NCBI RefSeq assembly: GCF_003096655.1
Contig: NZ_QEKQ01000003.1
Coordinates: forward strand, 212,942 to 276,941
From: Tamilnaduibacter salinus
GTDB lineage: Bacteria; Pseudomonadota; Gammaproteobacteria; Pseudomonadales; Oleiphilaceae
DNA length: 64,000 bases
Direction: 5' to 3'
Shown: positions 35,738-44,129 of the stretch, in pieces
How positions within the stretch are numbered: position 1 is the first letter of the stretch
How the letters are laid out: every line of letters begins with the position of its first letter
Notes under the pieces: model-generated
The model's database searches: none
Told to the model about the DNA's origin: nothing
What the model saw: only the letters and a program-made list of their open reading frames with translations
Translations under genes and position numbers: made by a program

Positions 35738-35875
35738 CAAGTTGCAAGAAAAGATGAGTGTCGTTTTAGGGCTGAGCATGAAAAGCCCCTCATGTAACTT
35801 TGAACTCGTCACTCTTTCTTTTTCAGTGCTCTTCGTGTCTTTCCGTGGCTAACCCATCATTTTCCGCGGTGAATC
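35681..35875. repeat. Composite palindromic repeat element, copy 2
   Basis: The left arm starts GCCACGGAAAGACACGG at 35683 and carries the hairpin GCGCCC-TTC-GGGCG. The right arm ends TTTCCGTGGC at 35849, followed by TTTCCGCGGTGAATC (35861-35875). Architecture matches copy 1, but the central 30-bp inverted repeat is absent. The left arm is translated as the tail of the globin. Confidence 0.8.
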
Positions 35876-35878
35876 TCC

Positions 35879-37435
35879 CTACTCCGGATAGCCGGTAATC
35901 TCCCGGATGCTCTGATACAACGGTTGCAGCCGGTCATACATCCGGCAGTACACTTCCTGGTAGAGGCGATCGTAGAGTCGGTGAGTCTCCGGATCGGGTT
36001 CGAAGCGGTCGCCGACGCGGGTCATGCGGTCGATGGCGGTGTCGAAGTCCGGGTGCAGGCCCAGTCCGACGGCGGCGTCGATGGCCGCGCCGAGGCCGGA
36101 GGTTTCGTAGGTGTGGGGGCGCTCGGAGGGCAGGCCGAAGATGTCGGCGGTGAGCTGCATGGCCACGTCGCTCTGGGAGCCGCCACCCGCGACCCGGAGC
36201 CGGTCCATCCGCACCTTGCCGCGTTTCTCCAGTCGCTCCTTGCCTTCGCGCAGCGCGTAGGCCAGTCCTTCGAGAATCGCCCGATACAGGTGGGCGCGGG
36301 TGTGCACATCGCCAAAGCCGATGATGGCGCCTTTCGCTTCCGGGCCCGGCTGGGGCACGCCCGGCGACCAGTAGGGTTGCAGCATCAGGCCCATGGCGCC
36401 GGGCGGCACATCCCGGACCAGTTCATCGAACAGCGCTTCAGGCGCGATGCCCCGCTCTTCGGCGATGTGTTGCTCGCGCAGGCCGAACTGCTTCTTGAAC
36501 CAGCTCACCATCCAGAACCCCCGGTAGATCATCACCTCGCTGCAGTAATGATTCGGAATCGCCGAGGGATAGGGCGGCATGAAGCGGATCGGCTCGATGT
36601 AGCGGTGGCTGGTGAGGTTGATGGTGGCGGTGGTGCCGTAGCTCATGCAGCCGACCGTTTCCCGGTGGCTCCCCGCACCGAGAATTTCGCAGGCCTTGTC
36701 CGAGGCGGCCGCCATGACGGGCAGGCCGGCGGGCAGTCCGAGATGATCGGCGGCCGGGCCGGTCAGTTCGCCAAGTCGCTCGCCCGGAGCCACCAGTTCC
36801 GGGAGCATGTCCCGGCGCAACGGCATGACCTTCCATTTGAAGTCCCTGGGACCGGCCCACTGCTGGCGGCGGTAGTCGAACGGGATGTAGCCCACCTGAC
36901 TGCCCGCTGAATCCCGGTACTGGCCGGTGAGCCGGTAATTGAGAAAGCCGGACAGCAGCACGAAGTGCCGGGTCCGTTGCCAGTGCTCGGGCTCGTTCTG
37001 CGCCAGCCAGGTGGCCTGGGTGTTTTCCCGGAACCGGTGAATGGTCTCGTTCAGGCCCAGCACGGCAAACAGTGGGTCCCACGGAAACCCCACTTTCCCT
37101 TCGACCCGGGCGCTGCGCTGGTCGAGCCAGGTGATGGCCGGGCGCACCGGCTCCCCATGTTCGTCCAGCGCCACGACGGTGCCGCGCTGGGTGGTGACGG
37201 CGATCCCTGCGACCTGTTCCGGTGTGGCGTCGGTGTCTGCCCACAACTGCCGGCAGGCCTCGCCCAGGCTCTCCCAGTAGTACTCAGCGGATTGCTCCGC
37301 CCAACCGGGATGGGGCGAGACATAGGGTTCGATTTCCCGCTTGCCCTTACCCACCAGATCGCCGTCGAGGTTGAACAGCAGGGCCCGGACACTCTGGGTG
37401 CCATTGTCGATGGTGAGGATCAGCCGCTCGCTCAT
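35879..37435 (-). CDS. FGGY-family carbohydrate kinase
   Basis: A 518-aa sugar/polyol kinase. Visible FGGY features are the phosphate-1 motif TIDNGTQSVRALLF at the N-terminus, WLDQRSARVEG near residue 105 with the likely catalytic Asp, the adenosine region SYGTTATINL near 265 and VAGGGSQSD near 415. The family includes glycerol kinase, xylulokinase and others. As the last gene of an operon with GlpD and an AGPS-like flavoprotein, glycerol or a glycerol-like triol is the natural guess. Its ATG overlaps the GlpD stop by 4 nt, so translation is coupled. Confidence 0.88.
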   Translation of the reverse strand: MSERLILTIDNGTQSVRALLFNLDGDLVGKGKREIEPYVSPHPGWAEQSAEYYWESLGEACRQLWADTDATPEQVAGIAVTTQRGTVVALDEHGEPVRPAITWLDQRSARVEGKVGFPWDPLFAVLGLNETIHRFRENTQATWLAQNEPEHWQRTRHFVLLSGFLNYRLTGQYRDSAGSQVGYIPFDYRRQQWAGPRDFKWKVMPLRRDMLPELVAPGERLGELTGPAADHLGLPAGLPVMAAASDKACEILGAGSHRETVGCMSYGTTATINLTSHRYIEPIRFMPPYPSAIPNHYCSEVMIYRGFWMVSWFKKQFGLREQHIAEERGIAPEALFDELVRDVPPGAMGLMLQPYWSPGVPQPGPEAKGAIIGFGDVHTRAHLYRAILEGLAYALREGKERLEKRGKVRMDRLRVAGGGSQSDVAMQLTADIFGLPSERPHTYETSGLGAAIDAAVGLGLHPDFDTAIDRMTRVGDRFEPDPETHRLYDRLYQEVYCRMYDRLQPLYQSIREITGYPE

Positions 37436-39009
37436 GCGCCGGACTCCGCGTCCTCCCGGGGCAGGTAGTACGCCTGGCGCCAGATGGTCAGGTAGCGGGC
37501 CTTCTCCCGGCCCCAGTCGTCGGCGGACCAGGTCATGACCGGCGCGCAGGCGGTCTCGATGGCGTCCAGCCAGTCTCGCCCGCCTTCGGGCAGCAGCATG
37601 CCGATGCGGGTACGGCGTAGCAGCAGGTCGTCCAGATGGCGCACGCCTTCATGCCCGGCGGCCCAGACCAGTTCCGCCCAGAGCGTGTCGGTGGTGGCAA
37701 TACGGGTCAGCGGGCCGGCGCTGAGGACGTCCGGCAGATCCGGCCCATAGTAGCCCTTGAGCCGGTGCCACTGACGGCTGCTGAGGCCAGGTGGGCGGTC
37801 GGTCTCCGGGGCGGGCCGGAAGACATGGTCCGGACCGGGGCCACGCACCACCTCCGGGTCCGCCAGATAGGGGGCGCCAGTGGCCAGCACTTCCTCGGCG
37901 ATCAGCCGGAAGGTGGTGAGCTTACCGCCGGCGACGCTGACCACGCCACTGTCGTCCCAGATCTCGTGTTCGCGGCTCTCATCGGACGGCGCCACGTCGT
38001 GATTGGTGCTCACGACGGGCCGTACCCCGGACCAGCTTGCGACGATGCTGTCCCGGGTCACCTGATGGTCCGGGAAGTAGTGATCGGCCAGCGTCAGCAT
38101 GTAGCGGTATTCCGGTTCGGTGACCACCGGCTCGTCGTTCAGGTCGCCCTCGTGGTCCAGATCGGTGGTGCCGATGACCGTCATGCCTTCCCAGGGGAAG
38201 ATGAACATGGCGCGCCCATCCTCCGGGTGCATGAGGGTCACCGAGGAGGCGACCGGCAGACGCCAGAAGGGCACGACCAGATGACTGCCGCGCAGCGGAC
38301 GGATGGTCCTGTCGGCCCCCAGATGCTGGCGCAGCGCATCCGTCCAGGCGCCGGTGGCGCTGACCACCAGCCGCGCACGGGCCGTGGCGGTCTCCCCGGT
38401 TTCCCGGTCTTCCAGTGTCACGCTCGCGGGGGCGCCCTGACGCACATGGGTCGCGCGCACGTAGTTGCGGATGGTGGCCCCGTCGGTGTCCGCCTCGTGG
38501 ATCAGGCGCAGGACCAGCCGGGCGTCATCCGTCCCGGCATCGGCAAAGCGGGTGCCGCCCTTGAGCCGTTCCCGGCGCAGGCCCGGTATCCAGTCCAGCA
38601 CCCGGTCGCCCGGCAGAAAGTCGTGATTGCGCCGCCCGGCGATCTTGTCATAGAGCCACAGCAGCAGGCCGAAGATCCGGGGCCCGGGGAACTGGCGCTG
38701 GTAGTGGGGCATGATGTAGTGCAGTGGCTCCACCAGTCCGGGCGCTTCCTCCAGCATGCGCTGGCGTTCGCGCACCGCGTCGCGGGTGAGCCGGTACTGG
38801 CCACTGCCCAGATACCGCAGCCCGCCGTGAACCATCTTGGACGAGCGGCTCGAGGTGCCCCAGGCAAAATCCTGCTGTTCCACCAGCAGGGTGGCCAGGC
38901 CCCGGTCAGCGGCAATCCGGGCGATGCCCGCACCAGTGATGCCGCCGCCGATCACGATCAGGTCCCATTGTTTCTCGGCCAGCTGTGTGACCGGCAGGGC
39001 GGTGTTCAT
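37432..39009 (-). CDS. glpD: Glycerol-3-phosphate dehydrogenase/oxidase
   Basis: A 525-aa FAD enzyme that oxidises sn-glycerol 3-phosphate to dihydroxyacetone phosphate and passes electrons to quinone at the inner membrane. The N-terminus holds the dinucleotide motif IVIGGGITGAGIARIAADRG, and RSSKMVHGGLRYL is the family signature. TTDLDHEGD and SWSGVRPVV (substrate binding) and VVSVAGGKLTTFR also match. The ATG overlaps the stop of the AGPS-like gene by 4 nt. An upstream open extension is not conserved. This would be the peripheral-membrane aerobic form. The operon context links G3P oxidation to a DHAP-using flavoprotein. Confidence 0.93.
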   Translation of the reverse strand: MNTALPVTQLAEKQWDLIVIGGGITGAGIARIAADRGLATLLVEQQDFAWGTSSRSSKMVHGGLRYLGSGQYRLTRDAVRERQRMLEEAPGLVEPLHYIMPHYQRQFPGPRIFGLLLWLYDKIAGRRNHDFLPGDRVLDWIPGLRRERLKGGTRFADAGTDDARLVLRLIHEADTDGATIRNYVRATHVRQGAPASVTLEDRETGETATARARLVVSATGAWTDALRQHLGADRTIRPLRGSHLVVPFWRLPVASSVTLMHPEDGRAMFIFPWEGMTVIGTTDLDHEGDLNDEPVVTEPEYRYMLTLADHYFPDHQVTRDSIVASWSGVRPVVSTNHDVAPSDESREHEIWDDSGVVSVAGGKLTTFRLIAEEVLATGAPYLADPEVVRGPGPDHVFRPAPETDRPPGLSSRQWHRLKGYYGPDLPDVLSAGPLTRIATTDTLWAELVWAAGHEGVRHLDDLLLRRTRIGMLLPEGGRDWLDAIETACAPVMTWSADDWGREKARYLTIWRQAYYLPREDAESGA

Positions 39010-40619
39010 GAGGACTCCTTGTCGTTCCAGGCGTACAGCGTGTCCGGGCTCAGACGCTGGTCCGGGTCCAGCGTCCGGCCCAGTCCGCGGATCAGGGCCA
39101 TGCCCAGCGCGCCTTTTTCCACTGGCAGATAGGGGGCGTGGTCCTTTCCGACGCCATGCTGATGACTGATGGTGCCGCCGTTGTGGACGATCTGCTCCGA
39201 GGCGCTCTGCTTGAGCCTTTGCCACTGGCGGCGCGTGGTGTCGTGATCGTCACCATTGGCGAACACATAGGTGGTGTAGATGCTGCAGCCCTGGGAATAG
39301 ACGTGGCTCAGGTGAGTGAATACATGCACCCGCTTGCCCTCGTCTGCCAGGCCGTCCCGCAGCGTCGATTCGATGGTGTGCATCAGATGATCGACGTTGT
39401 TCCAGTCGGTGGCCGTCTCCAGCGTGTCCACCGCATAGCCCTCGTCCCAGAGGGCCTCGCGCAGGTAGGGCATGGTGAAGCGTTTCTCGGCCCACTTGTT
39501 GCCCAGATAGGTGCCGGTGTAGACGCCGCCGTACGATTTGGTGAGCGCCTTGAGTTGTTTCAGGGCGGCGCTGTACTGCGCTTTGGAGCCGGTCAGGCCC
39601 AGCGTCATCATGCACTTGCCGTCCGCGACGCCGCGCCAGCCCAGGAACGTTTCCAGCAGGCCGATCTGTTTCGGGTGCCCGGCGAGCGCCAGCTGGGTTT
39701 CGGTTTCGGTGGCGTTACTCAGGCGCAGCATGGAGAGCTGGATCTTCTGCTGCACCAGCCGACGGGCGGCGGTGCGCGCCTGCTCCCAGTCCGGGAAGAA
39801 CAGCACGTGGAACTGCTCCCTCTCGGCAATGGGCGTGACGCGTACTTTTACCTCGGTGATCAGCCCCAGATGCCCCTCCGAGCCCAGCACCATTTCGCGC
39901 ACATCCGGTCCGGCGGAGGAGGCGGGAATGGTCGGCAGTGTCAGTGTGCCTTCGGGGGATTCCACCGTGCCGCCAGCAAACAGTTGCTCAATGCGCCCAT
40001 AGCGCAGCGACTGCTGACCGCTGGAGCGGCTGGCGACCCAGCCACCCAGCGTGGAGAGTTCGAATGACTGCGGGAAGTGGCCCAGGGTGTAGCCCAGTGG
40101 CTTGAGCTGGCTTTCCACCAGCGGGCCCGGCGTGCCGGCACCGAAGGTGGCAATCTGGCTGTCCTCGTCCAGATCCAGCAGCCGGTTCATGCGGCCCATG
40201 TCGATGGTCAGCACCGGGCGCCCATGATCCACCGGGTTGATGTGTCCGGCGACGCTGGTGCCGCCGCCGTAGGGAATGACGTGAAGGTCCTCGTCTTTTG
40301 CGAACGCGAGCAGTTCGCGCACCATGTCGCCGGACTCGGGAAACGCCACACCGTCCGGGAACGGGCCAAAATCACCGCTGCGCATGGCCAGCCAGTCTTC
40401 CAGGCTCTGACCGCGGGCGTGACGGACCCGGGTTTCCGCGTCGGTGTGGATGGCGGGATGCTCTGGCAGACGGGAAGCCGGCACCTGATCACAGACCGCC
40501 TCCAGCGTGGCATTGCCCAGCTGGCGGCCGGGACCGATCCGGTCGCTGAGAAAATCCTGACCACTGTCCGGCAGCGACAGGCTGAACTGCTCGTCTCCCC
40601 ATCCGTTCCAGCGACGCAT
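39006..40619 (-). CDS. FAD-binding oxidoreductase, alkyldihydroxyacetonephosphate synthase-like
   Basis: A 537-aa flavoprotein. It opens with the WNGWGDE signature of the bacterial AGPS-like group. The PCMH-type FAD domain is near residues 85-270 (PESGDMVRELLAF, PYGGGTSVAGHI, GSEGHLGLITEV). The C-terminal part has GTISHQHGVGKDHAPYL, where AGPS carries its active-site histidines. In eukaryotes AGPS exchanges the acyl chain of acyl-DHAP for a fatty alcohol, giving ether lipids. Bacterial homologues often sit next to glpD, as here, but their reaction is mostly unproven; a glycolate- or lactate-type oxidase is the alternative. First gene of a translationally coupled trio. Confidence 0.85.
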   Translation of the reverse strand: MRRWNGWGDEQFSLSLPDSGQDFLSDRIGPGRQLGNATLEAVCDQVPASRLPEHPAIHTDAETRVRHARGQSLEDWLAMRSGDFGPFPDGVAFPESGDMVRELLAFAKDEDLHVIPYGGGTSVAGHINPVDHGRPVLTIDMGRMNRLLDLDEDSQIATFGAGTPGPLVESQLKPLGYTLGHFPQSFELSTLGGWVASRSSGQQSLRYGRIEQLFAGGTVESPEGTLTLPTIPASSAGPDVREMVLGSEGHLGLITEVKVRVTPIAEREQFHVLFFPDWEQARTAARRLVQQKIQLSMLRLSNATETETQLALAGHPKQIGLLETFLGWRGVADGKCMMTLGLTGSKAQYSAALKQLKALTKSYGGVYTGTYLGNKWAEKRFTMPYLREALWDEGYAVDTLETATDWNNVDHLMHTIESTLRDGLADEGKRVHVFTHLSHVYSQGCSIYTTYVFANGDDHDTTRRQWQRLKQSASEQIVHNGGTISHQHGVGKDHAPYLPVEKGALGMALIRGLGRTLDPDQRLSPDTLYAWNDKESS

Positions 40620-40760
40620 GCGGTGTGCTCCTTTGTCTGAAAAGGCGCCATTCTAGGCGCTCATGCGGTCGGCGCCCCTGTCCTGAAGCGACAGACCCTC
40701 TGGCAAATGGCGACAGGTCACGTGTCCGGTACAATGGCGGTTTTTCCCGGAGGTCCCATT

Positions 40761-41189
40761 ATGGCGCGTATCCAGCTCTCCTACCCGGATGAGGTCTTCA
40801 TTTTCGCCACGGAACTGCCCGTGCGCATCACCGACATCAACGGCGCCAACCATCTGGGTAACGACGCGCTCATCTCGATGCTTTCTGAAGCCCGCGCCCA
40901 GTTCCTGGTGGAACACGGCGTGGCGGAGACCGACCGCGAGGGCGAAGGCATCATCGTGACCGATCTGGCCACCATGTACCAAGCCGAGTCCTTCTACCCC
41001 GAACGCCTGCGCTTCGAAGTCGGCCTCACCGATTTCAACAAATACGGCGGTGACTTCGTCTTCCGCGTCACCAAAGCCGAGACCGGCCAACAGGTGGCGT
41101 TGGCCAAGTACGGCTTCGTGTTCTTCAACTACGTCGAGAAGAAAGTGGTGCGCATGCCAGAGGCCTTCCGGGCGCGGTTTAGTGATTGA
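40761..41189 (+). CDS. Acyl-CoA thioesterase, hotdog fold (4HBT)
   Basis: A 142-aa hotdog-fold protein. The segment VRITDINGANHLGNDALISML has the Asp/Asn-Gly-His layout of 4-hydroxybenzoyl-CoA thioesterase-like enzymes. The central helix and following strands (LTDFNKYGGDFVFRVT) fit a homotetrameric cytoplasmic thioesterase acting on fatty or aromatic acyl-CoA. A CCCGGAGGTCCC site precedes the ATG; an open upstream extension is less likely. The last 11 nt overlap the end of the convergent MATE gene, and a strong hairpin inside that gene may end its transcript. Confidence 0.82.
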   Translation: MARIQLSYPDEVFIFATELPVRITDINGANHLGNDALISMLSEARAQFLVEHGVAETDREGEGIIVTDLATMYQAESFYPERLRFEVGLTDFNKYGGDFVFRVTKAETGQQVALAKYGFVFFNYVEKKVVRMPEAFRARFSD

Positions 41190-42537
41190 TTCGCCGCGGT
41201 TTCCGCGGCGAAATATTCTGTGCCTGAAGCCGCCCCATCCCCCACCGGTACAGCAGATACGCCTGTACCCCGGCCAGCAGGTTGCCAATCAGGGCGCCGG
41301 TGAGCAGGCCGGGGATGCCGGCGATCCGGGAGCCGAGCCAGAGGCTGGGCAGGTAGCAGGCGAACAGGCGCAGCACGGAGATGAGCAGGGCACGCATGGG
41401 CAGTCCCAGGGCGTTGCAGACCGAGACCATCAGCATGCACACGCCCAGACCGCTGTAGCTGAGCGGGACGCGCAGCAGGTAGTCGTGCAGGATGGAGGTG
41501 ACGGACGGGTCCGCTGTGAAGATCTCTGAGACGATGCCCGACAGAGCCAGCCAGATCAGGCCGATGGCGAGCTGCCAGACGATCACGAAGCGCACACCGA
41601 TGCGGATCAGCTCGCGCACCCGTTGCAGGTGCCCGGCGCCGAGCATGTGACCGATCATTGGCGGCATCGCCATGGTCAGCGCCAGTACCACGACGATGGA
41701 GAAGAACTCCAGCCGTGTGCCCAGGCCCCAGGCCCCCACCGCGGCCGAGCCGAATCCGGCGACAATGGCGGTGGCGAGACTCGCCGCCAGTGGCGGCATG
41801 AGCTGGCTGGTCATGGCCGGCGCCATGATGCCGAACAGCTCGCGGACGGCCCGGAACAGCCGCAGGTCGCCCAGCCCGAAGTGCAGCCAGCCGCGTTTGA
41901 GCAGCGCCGGATAAACGATCAGACACCCGGTGCCGAATGCCGTCACCGTCGCAAACGCCGCCCCGGGCAGGCCCCAGCCGAAGACAAAGATATAGAGGGG
42001 GTCGAGTCCGATGTTGATCAGACTGGTCAGCACCATCAGGAACCCGGGCAGGCGGGTGTCACCGTGGGACCGGCTCAGGCTGTAGCCGAAATACAGGACC
42101 GCGCCCAGCCAGGCGGCGCCGAGCCAGACCAGCCAGTAGGACGACACCAGCGGCACCAGCGACGGTTCCGCTCCAAGCCAGTCCAGAATCGTCTGTCGCA
42201 GTGCCCAGATCAGCGCCAGCACAACAAACACCAGCGCGCCCCCCAGCAGTACGACCAGACCGCCGAGTCGCCGGGCCCGGTCGGTGTTCCCGGCACCGAG
42301 CGTGCGGGAGATGATGGCCGTCGTCGCGATTCCCAGACCCACCTGCAGCCCGATGATCAGCTGCTGCATGGGCACGGTGAAGCCCTGCGCTGCCAGTGGA
42401 TCCCGTCCGAGCTGACCGATGAAGATACTGTCGATGAGCTGGAAACTCATCAGCGACAGCACGCCGATCAGCATCGGCCAGGCCATGGAGAACAGTTGCG
42501 GCGCCAGCGGCGCGTTGGGGTCTGGGGAGCGGCTCAC
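41179..42537 (-). CDS. MATE family multidrug efflux transporter
   Basis: A 452-aa membrane protein with twelve helices in two related halves, the layout of the MATE family. FSMAWPMLIGVLSLMSFQLIDSIFIGQLG, GLGIATTAIISRTLGAG and GSAAVGAWGLGTRLE are characteristic. It should export drugs or metabolites in exchange for Na+ or H+ (DinF/NorM-like). The last residues, SPRKPRRINH, come from a GC-rich hairpin that also occurs at 34031-34049, so the C-terminal tail is probably repeat-derived. It converges on and overlaps the thioesterase gene by 11 nt. Confidence 0.9.
   Translation of the reverse strand: MSRSPDPNAPLAPQLFSMAWPMLIGVLSLMSFQLIDSIFIGQLGRDPLAAQGFTVPMQQLIIGLQVGLGIATTAIISRTLGAGNTDRARRLGGLVVLLGGALVFVVLALIWALRQTILDWLGAEPSLVPLVSSYWLVWLGAAWLGAVLYFGYSLSRSHGDTRLPGFLMVLTSLINIGLDPLYIFVFGWGLPGAAFATVTAFGTGCLIVYPALLKRGWLHFGLGDLRLFRAVRELFGIMAPAMTSQLMPPLAASLATAIVAGFGSAAVGAWGLGTRLEFFSIVVVLALTMAMPPMIGHMLGAGHLQRVRELIRIGVRFVIVWQLAIGLIWLALSGIVSEIFTADPSVTSILHDYLLRVPLSYSGLGVCMLMVSVCNALGLPMRALLISVLRLFACYLPSLWLGSRIAGIPGLLTGALIGNLLAGVQAYLLYRWGMGRLQAQNISPRKPRRINH
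41190..41212. terminator. Coding-sequence hairpin, likely terminator for the thioesterase gene
   Basis: TTCGCCGCGG-TTT-CCGCGGCGAA is a perfect 10-bp stem, starting right after the thioesterase stop and lying inside the MATE coding sequence. A 19-nt part (41194-41212) is the exact reverse complement of 34031-34049. The U-tract is weak. Confidence 0.6.
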
Positions 42538-42793
42538 AAGGTCGTCCGGCGGTCCGGTGGGTTCGCAAAGGCGCCATTCTACCAGCCGGGCCCAAATGAA
42601 CAGAGCATGGCCGTATCGTTATTTGAAGGTTCCGATCGTTACGACAATGACGGCCTACTCACGGTCTGTGACGGGTTCGGATGGCCAGACGACCGGTCGC
42701 GCAGGCAGGCGGCTCAACCCTCTCGTGATACGGCCCATTTGACGTTTTCGTGCCGATGGATGACCAAACGGGAGCCTGGTGCTGGGTGCGGTG

Positions 42794-43692
42794 TCAGTCT
42801 TCTTCATTCAGACGCGCCAGAGAGTCTGAGAGCTGCTTCATCAGAGACTGGTTCTCGGAGACGACGTCGTTGATTTCCCCTGCGGACCGCCCGGCGCGGG
42901 CCGCAAGATTGCGGACTTCGTCGGCCACGACGGCGAACCCCCGGCCCAGCTCGCCTGCCCGTGCGGCTTCGATGGCCGCGTTCAGTGCCAGCAAATTCGT
43001 CTGCTCGGCGATGCCATTGATACTGGACACCATGCCACTGATCCGGTTGCCGGACTCAAGGATTTGGTGATGCGTCGGTAGTCTGCGGTCTGGAAGCGCC
43101 CCTGACGCAGATCGTCCCAGAATTGGCGATAAGCCGGGCTCCGCGCTTCGTCCGGATCCACAAAGATGCGGTGGTGCTGGCCCTGTACCTCTTCAAGGCG
43201 GTAGCCCAGGAGATTCAGGAAATTATCATTGGCGGTCAGAATGGTGCCATCAAGGTCGAACTCGATGACGGCCTGGGCACGATGGATGGCGGCGATCTGG
43301 GATTCGTTATCGGCCTGAGACAGCTTTTTATCGGTGATGTCCGAGGCGAATTTGATCACACGCGTCACTCTGCCGCGCTCAACAATCGGCGTGTACGAGG
43401 CCTGAATCCAGACAGGCTGCCCGCTTTTGGTGATGCGTTTGAATTCGGCGGTCTGGGCCTTGCCACCGGCCAATGCGGACCAGAATGAGCGATATTCGGC
43501 GCTGTTTGCCTCGGCATCGGTCACAAAGAGGCTGTGGTGGCGACCAACAACCTCCTCTCTCTGGTACCCCAACAGATCCAGAAACAGCGTGTTCGCGTCG
43601 ATGATGGTGCCATCCGGCTTGAATTGAACGACGGCCTGTGTGGACTTGATCGCCTTCAGAACCGCCCCGGCTCCCGAGCTTGCCCCAAACAT
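42794..43692 (-). pseudogene. Decayed PAS-PAS chemoreceptor (BdlA/Aer-like), frameshifted with internal deletion
   Basis: The first frame (43692 to about 43060) encodes two PAS domains, about residues 10-115 and 135-210, each with the energy-sensing pattern FxPDGTIIDAN/FDLDGTILTAN and GYxxEEVxGxHH. At about 43060 the sequence leaves PAS2 after RRITKS and joins, in another frame, [20 protein letters not shown], the core of an MCP signalling domain. That frame continues through [15 protein letters not shown] and [13 protein letters not shown] to a stop at 42794. The missing part corresponds to the end of PAS2 and the start of the MCP domain. An intact protein would be a cytoplasmic receptor for redox or energy taxis or biofilm dispersal. 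Confidence 0.82.
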
Positions 43693-43859
43693 CCACTCTC
43701 CTTGTCACACAGATGTTGCATAAGAATAAGATTAGAGTGTGAACTCATTCCCGTCCAACGTCTGGTGGCGTGAGGTGATGGCCTTGTTCGAGGCGACAAC
43801 GGGGGACCTATTTGTCGTTGTGTGACTCGATTTGGAACCACCAAACCTTCACCAGCACG

Positions 43860-44110
43860 CCTAGCCCGCATTTCTCACCAAGGACGACTGGAATGTCAAA
43901 AAAACCGTTGAGGGCCATGGCGTTATGGTATTCATTAACACGTTTCCCGAGATCCAAATTGGATCTGTTCGGTTTTGCGCGCCCCTGGCTTCACATCTGG
44001 GCCAAATGGCCCTTGGACGGGGCTACGGCCACGCCCGGCGGTCCATTTGACCCACCTGTTTCCCCAGGAACACGCAAAATCCGAACCCTTGGTGAGAAAT
44101 CCGGGCTAGC
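43860..44110. mobile_element. MITE-like element with 24-bp terminal inverted repeats
   Basis: Ends at 43860-43883 and 44087-44110 are inverted repeats over 24 bp with two mismatches (core GCATTTCTCACCAAGG at the left and CCTTGGTGAGAAATCC at the right). CTAG occurs at both outer edges and may be the duplicated target. The 251-bp body has no transposase and only a spurious 109-aa frame. It looks like a non-autonomous insertion mobilised by a transposase encoded elsewhere. Confidence 0.7.
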
Positions 44111-44129
44111 TCTTCGGTTTTTCAGAAGC

